Shown piece by piece: positions 60,119 to 64,000 of a DNA stretch of 64,000 bases. Location of the stretch: the NCBI RefSeq assembly GCF_013141825.1, contig NZ_RZNH01000004.1:62531-126530 (forward strand), in the 5' to 3' direction. Source of the DNA: Marinifilum caeruleilacunae. Its GTDB lineage: Bacteria > Bacteroidota > Bacteroidia > Bacteroidales > Marinifilaceae. Numbering within the stretch: position 1 is the first letter of the stretch; the number at the start of each line of letters is the position of its first letter. Both the position numbers and the translations under genes were made by a program. The notes under the pieces are model-generated. The model saw only the letters and a list, made by a program, of their open reading frames with translations. It had not been told where the DNA came from and did not search any database.

Positions 60119-61777
60119 CTACAATGGCAATGGATTAAAACCTGTAGAAATTAGTACTACAACCACTATCATTACCAATAAATAGTATACAAATGCAGGA
60201 ATTGCGTTACGTCTGATAATTGTACCTTCTGCACCAATACATCCTACTGTTGCACAAACTGCTACCACATTGTTTACACAAATCATGTTACCCAGTGCAG
60301 CACCAATAGTTTGAACTGCTACAATTAATACCTGAGGGATACCCAAAATTGTAGCCGTTTCGAATTGCAGGGAAGCAAACAACAAATTGGATACAGTCGC
60401 TGAACCCGACATAAAAGAACCTAATACCCCTACAATTGGTGCAATAACCGGATAAGCATTTCCTGATAAATCGGCGATAGCAGTTGCCATTGTCGTAAGC
60501 ATACTGTCTAATCCTGCTCCGTTTGTACCTGATTTTAACATTAACTGAACCATTGCAACACCTGCAAGTAATGCTATAGCGGCACCACTTAATTGTTTAA
60601 AAGTAGTTTTCCACGATGCTACAATCTGTTTCTTATTCATTCCGTGCATTACATTGGTAATTAATGCTACCAGGATGAATGGAATGGTACCAGGAAGGTA
60701 AGCCCACTTTAATACATAAGTTAAACCTTCGATACCCAATACGTTTGAAAGTGTGATGGTTTGCGCTGCCAACCATCCTTTTAACCCAAGCGATGGAATA
60801 CGCGTAACAACCAATATAATTGCGATTAATACATAAGGCATCCAAGCTTTTACCAAGCCCATTTTAGCCTCTCCAGTATCACCTGCATTATCGTTCGATA
60901 ACCAACTCTTATCCCACTCCGATTTTGGAGGGAAATCCCATGTTTTCTTAGGAACTAGGAAACCTTTTTTCGCTGCAAATACAACAATACCCAAGCCAAT
61001 AAATGCTCCCAATAGTGAAGGAAGATCAGGACCTAAAGTAGATGCAATTAATACATAAGGAATACCAAATGCCAAACCTGCGAAAATTGCGAAAGGTGCA
61101 GCAGCCAAAGCAGGCTTAATAGATCTTTCCTTACCAAAGAACTTGGTCATAATGGCAATACCCAAAAGTGGAATAAAAATACCTACCAATGCATTTGGAA
61201 TAGCAATCCACTTGGTTAAGGCCATTTTAAAAATTTCAGGGTTTGCAGCAACATCGGCCAGGTTTTGCTCAAGGGTTACCATAGCACCACCACTAATTGG
61301 CGTACCTACCGCACCATAAGGAACCGGAACCGAGTTAAAAATAAGGGCAACCATTGCAGCAGCCAAAGGCGGGAAGCCTAGTCCTACCATAAGCGGACCC
61401 GCCAAAGCGGCTGGAGTACCAAAACCGGCAGCACCTTCGATAAAAGCACCGAACATGAAACCGATAATAATTGCCTGAATACGTCTATCGTTTGTAATTC
61501 CATTAAAACCGTTGTTGATGGTGGTCATTGCCCCCGACAGTTTCATGGTATTCAAAATTAATATCGCTCCGAAAATAATAATCAGGATATCGAAAGCTTT
61601 AAGGAAGCCAAATACCGAATATCCAAGAATGTGGTGAATATCAATTTTCCACACTCCAAACGCCACCACTATTGCCACAAGTAAAGAAAGTGGCAAAGCC
61701 TTCTTGGCTCCCCAGTTAAAGCCAACCATTAACACAATGGTTAAAAGAATTGGCGAAAAAGCTAATAATGCATTCAT
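60119..61777 (-). CDS. lctP: L-lactate permease
   Basis: A 552-residue lactate:proton symporter of the LctP/LldP family with about 12-14 membrane helices. Landmarks: [34 protein letters not shown] and, near the end, [16 protein letters not shown]. Length is normal. It lies between the fused LutAB gene and the D-lactate dehydrogenase-like gene on the same strand. A strong hairpin at 61837-61877 sits 60 bases upstream, so it may have its own promoter as well as readthrough. Confidence 0.95.
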   Translation of the reverse strand: MNALLAFSPILLTIVLMVGFNWGAKKALPLSLLVAIVVAFGVWKIDIHHILGYSVFGFLKAFDILIIIFGAILILNTMKLSGAMTTINNGFNGITNDRRIQAIIIGFMFGAFIEGAAGFGTPAALAGPLMVGLGFPPLAAAMVALIFNSVPVPYGAVGTPISGGAMVTLEQNLADVAANPEIFKMALTKWIAIPNALVGIFIPLLGIAIMTKFFGKERSIKPALAAAPFAIFAGLAFGIPYVLIASTLGPDLPSLLGAFIGLGIVVFAAKKGFLVPKKTWDFPPKSEWDKSWLSNDNAGDTGEAKMGLVKAWMPYVLIAIILVVTRIPSLGLKGWLAAQTITLSNVLGIEGLTYVLKWAYLPGTIPFILVALITNVMHGMNKKQIVASWKTTFKQLSGAAIALLAGVAMVQLMLKSGTNGAGLDSMLTTMATAIADLSGNAYPVIAPIVGVLGSFMSGSATVSNLLFASLQFETATILGIPQVLIVAVQTIGAALGNMICVNNVVAVCATVGCIGAEGTIIRRNAIPAFVYYLLVMIVVVVLISTGFNPLPL

Positions 61778-61836
61778 AATAAAATAATTTAGGTTTTAAT
61801 CTGTCGTATAAGAATGTTTTGGTTTTCAATTTCATT

Positions 61837-61877
61837 GTTTTAAAAAGCAACCTGCCTAAGCAGGCGCTTTTTAAAAC
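61837..61877. terminator. strong hairpin upstream of lctP
   Basis: GTTTTAAAAAGC / GCTTTTTAAAAC forms a 12-bp outer stem with an inner CCTGC / GCAGG stem. It ends in the T-rich arm itself on both strands. It would limit readthrough from the Lut gene into lctP. Confidence 0.65.
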
Positions 61878-61936
61878 TTTGATAGTTACGTCACTGAAAC
61901 TGCTATTTATAAATGACTTTTATTGATGTTGTATTC

Positions 61937-62140
61937 TTACAGACATTGGTTCGTACTAGATTTATTATTCTTTGTAGTAAATGGGTTAGATCTACTATAT
62001 TTATTCAATATTGCATCGCGATTCCGAGATGGATCTCCAACAATAGAGGTGTTATGCATTAACACATCCAGTGCAACCAACTTTTGTCTCAGATCTGTTA
62101 AACTCTCTTGTAGGTAAATTCTATTATTCTTGAAATCCAT
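61937..62140 (-). CDS. possible small protein between Lut and lctP genes
   Basis: A 67-codon frame starting 22 bases after the Lut stop codon on the same strand. The N-terminal half (YLQESLTDLRQKLVALDVLM) could form an amphipathic helix; the rest is Asn/Ser-rich and looks unstructured. I recognise no family. Position in the lactate cluster supports it; its composition and the opposite frame of equal length weaken it. It may be noncoding. Confidence 0.3.
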   Translation of the reverse strand: MDFKNNRIYLQESLTDLRQKLVALDVLMHNTSIVGDPSRNRDAILNKYSRSNPFTTKNNKSSTNQCL

Positions 62141-62162
62141 ATCCTGATGATTTAAAAAATGA

Positions 62163-64000
62163 TTATAAAAGTTCCAGATGGTTCTCGATAAATTCAGTCA
62201 GGTGAAGTACTTTCACCGGAACTTCCTGTTTCATTAAACCACCATTAATTTGCATCACACAACCAGGGCAATCGGTTACCAATATCTCGGCTTCGCTGGC
62301 CTCGATATTTTCAATTTTCTTGTTTAAAATCCCATTGGAAATGCTTGCAAAATCCAGAGAATAAGTACCACCAAATCCGCAACACACATTGCTATCGGTA
62401 AGTGGAACAAATTGTTTTCCTATTAGATTTGAAAGGAATGATTCTGCCGAATAATCTAATGATCGAGAATCGTGACAAGGCGTATGATAAGTTACCTTCT
62501 TGTTTCCTTTCACTTTAAATTTGATATTGTTTTCTTCTAAGAACTTACCAATTGGGGTTACCATATCGCCCAACATGGAAGCTTTCTTATATCGGTTTGG
62601 ATCTTCCTTCGAGAAATCGAGGAATTCGTGCTTGATGGCTCCACCACAAGTAGGACACAATACCAGTAGTGCTTCGTAATCTTTTGGTCCTTGCAGGTTG
62701 TCAAGCGTATTAAAAATCATGCTTTTAGCATTATCCGGATCGCCCGAAGCAATGGCAGGAATACCACAACATGCTGCCTTTTTAGGAATATCTACCTGTA
62801 TGCCACTTTTTTGCAATAGTTTTACCATGGCCAATCCCATTTCCGGATAGAAATACTCTACCGCACATCCAGGGTAAAAGAATACTTTACGTTCCGATGT
62901 AAACTGGTCGTAACCATCCTTGTAAAATCTTTTGCTAAAAGTTTTAGAAGCCAAAGCCGGGAATTTTCTGAAATCCATTTCTTTCGGCAACATTGGAACC
63001 GTACCAATAATCTTTTCGTTATTGGTTTTGCATGTTTTTGTTAATGGAAATTGGAAATTTGCCCCCATCGAAAGTACAGACTTCATTCTATCCGGCTTAG
63101 CTACCAAACTTTTAAATACTTTCTTCTTAACAGGATTAATTCCATACTTCTTCCCTACTACCAATTTCAGATCAGAAATCAGGCTTTGCAAATCGATACC
63201 CGACGGACAGTTGAATGAACAAGCTCTACAGCCAATACACATTTTTAGAATGTCTTTAGCAGCCTGGTCGCCCTGGTAAAGTGCTGTTAGTATCAATCCG
63301 ATTGAACCAATGTAACGGTCGCCATATACATGCCCACCTACCATTTCGTAAGCCGGACAAATGTTGGCACAACTACCACAACGAACACATTTTAGTGCTT
63401 CCTTAAATTTTGGATGCTCGAAAAATGCCAAACGTCCGTTATCCAGGAATACGTAATGTGTTTCCTTAATTCCTTCTTCGTTTTTATATGATGGAGTTCT
63501 TCCTTTAATCCATGTTGTATACGAGGTAATGGTTTGTCCGGTAGCACTTTTTGGCAGTACACGAACAATATCCAATGCCTGGTTAAAATCGTCGCACAAT
63601 TTTTCATATCCAACCAAAACAATATGAACCGGTGGTACGGTCGACGATAAGCGTGCATTTCCTTCGTTGGTAACCAAACCAATGGTACCTGTACTGGCAA
63701 CTGCAACATTAGCCCCAGTCATTCCTACGCCCGATTTAAAATACGATTCGCGCAAGAAACGGCGAGCAATCTCAACCATTGCCTTGATATCATCCGGATC
63801 GACATCTTCCCCAGTATAATCGGCAAAGATCTTCGCCACCTGCTGACGGGTTTTATGAATGGCTGGCATTACCATATGCGATGGATGCTCGTTGGCCAAC
63901 TGTAGGATCCATTCTCCCAAATCGGTCTCGATGGGTTGTAATCCTTCCTTTTCCAGATAATGGTTCAATTGAATTTCTTCTGAAGTCATCGATTTTGACT
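62163..64000 (-). CDS. fused LutB/LutA-type lactate-utilisation iron-sulfur protein (5' end outside window)
   Basis: At least 611 residues are visible. The frame stays open past the ATG at 63989 to the window edge with Ser-Lys-Ser codons, and KSMTSEEIQLN matches the interior of LutB proteins, so the true start lies outside. Layout: LUD domain (ETDLGEWILQLANEHPSHMV... TNEGNARL), two ferredoxin sites (CVRCGSCANICP, CIGCRACSFNCP), then LutA/LldE-type CCG domains (PGCAVEYFYPE, ACCGIPA; TPCHDS, NVCCGFGG). The complex oxidises L-lactate to pyruvate. Separate lutA and lutB are the rule in Bacillus; here they are one gene. Confidence 0.88.
   Translation of the reverse strand, partial: SKSMTSEEIQLNHYLEKEGLQPIETDLGEWILQLANEHPSHMVMPAIHKTRQQVAKIFADYTGEDVDPDDIKAMVEIARRFLRESYFKSGVGMTGANVAVASTGTIGLVTNEGNARLSSTVPPVHIVLVGYEKLCDDFNQALDIVRVLPKSATGQTITSYTTWIKGRTPSYKNEEGIKETHYVFLDNGRLAFFEHPKFKEALKCVRCGSCANICPAYEMVGGHVYGDRYIGSIGLILTALYQGDQAAKDILKMCIGCRACSFNCPSGIDLQSLISDLKLVVGKKYGINPVKKKVFKSLVAKPDRMKSVLSMGANFQFPLTKTCKTNNEKIIGTVPMLPKEMDFRKFPALASKTFSKRFYKDGYDQFTSERKVFFYPGCAVEYFYPEMGLAMVKLLQKSGIQVDIPKKAACCGIPAIASGDPDNAKSMIFNTLDNLQGPKDYEALLVLCPTCGGAIKHEFLDFSKEDPNRYKKASMLGDMVTPIGKFLEENNIKFKVKGNKKVTYHTPCHDSRSLDYSAESFLSNLIGKQFVPLTDSNVCCGFGGTYSLDFASISNGILNKKIENIEASEAEILVTDCPGCVMQINGGLMKQEVPVKVLHLTEFIENHLELL

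Noticed and set aside
61923-62117. Plus-strand open frame opposite the possible small protein.
   Set aside because: Hydrophobic antisense frame with no promoter or neighbours on that strand; both frames overlap, and the minus-strand one fits the operon better.
63989-63989. ATG at 63989 as the true start of the Lut gene.
   Set aside because: The frame continues to the window edge and the residues around it match the interior of LutB LUD domains, so the start lies outside.
1-64000. tRNA, rRNA, prophage and insertion sequence.
   Set aside because: No cloverleaf-like sequence, rRNA segment, transposase or phage structural gene was recognised in any gap or frame.

Overview
The window reads as a chromosomal segment of a Bacteroidota bacterium. 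It is AT-rich with dense coding and few Shine-Dalgarno sites. Several genes carry the Bacteroidota-type promoter (TTTG, a spacer of about 19 bases, then TAnnTTTG). Gene families such as OmpP1/FadL, ~800-residue MacB/FtsX permeases, a short MenE and DUF4105 also fit. A marine or sediment anaerobe or facultative anaerobe of the Marinilabiliales type (Marinifilum/Labilibaculum-like) is my inference from gene content, not something the sequence proves. No rRNA, tRNA, prophage, insertion sequence or CRISPR array was found.

Layout. 1-9.5 kb: end of a DUF4105 gene, an acyl-ACP thioesterase, pyruvate kinase, aroQ, a XerC/D recombinase, ATP-type pckA, an NRDE protein, a DinB-like protein and an ATP-grasp enzyme. 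9.5-17.6 kb: a FadL porin, then a sulfur-respiration operon on the minus strand (PsrA-PsrB-PsrC, two half-size YeeE/YedE channels, a rhodanese lacking its catalytic Cys), with mobA just upstream. 17.7-30.2 kb: msrA and a menaquinone pathway in two blocks (menA-menC-menE and menI-like-menF-menD-menB), separated by a Tat-exported small protein, a hybrid-sensor histidine kinase, an HD hydrolase and an acetyltransferase. 30.3-32.1 kb: a cold-shock gene and divergent asnA. 32.2-34.6 kb: small SRPBCC, DUF2892, DUF3795 and ParB-like genes. 34.7-45.7 kb: an NtrY/NtrC-like two-component system divergent from one ABC ATPase and three large FtsX-like permeases. 45.8-51 kb: a duplicated adenylate kinase, a seven-heme NapC/NrfH-type cytochrome, pdxH and a PfkB kinase. 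51.4-55 kb: a 1162-residue protein best explained as PPi-type PEP carboxykinase. 55.5-64 kb: a lactate-use cluster (porin, FAD/Fe-S D-lactate dehydrogenase-like protein, lctP, fused LutA/LutB running off the window).

How it fits together. Lactate oxidation and menaquinone synthesis would feed menaquinol to terminal reductases such as the PsrABC complex. Pyruvate kinase, ATP-PEPCK and the candidate PPi-PEPCK all act at the PEP/pyruvate/oxaloacetate node.

The most striking signal is upstream of asnA (30680-31020). A near-consensus promoter is followed by two consecutive tiny reading frames rich in Asn codons (9 of 24 residues; then 8 consecutive Asn in 17). Each ends next to an intrinsic terminator, and each has a segment at its stop codon that can pair with the terminator's left arm as an antiterminator. 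This is a tandem, ribosome-mediated asparagine attenuator controlling asparagine synthetase. A second strong regulatory signal is a pair of matching 17-bp palindromes two helical turns apart, upstream of a sigma-54-like promoter, between the NtrC-like regulator and the ABC transporter.
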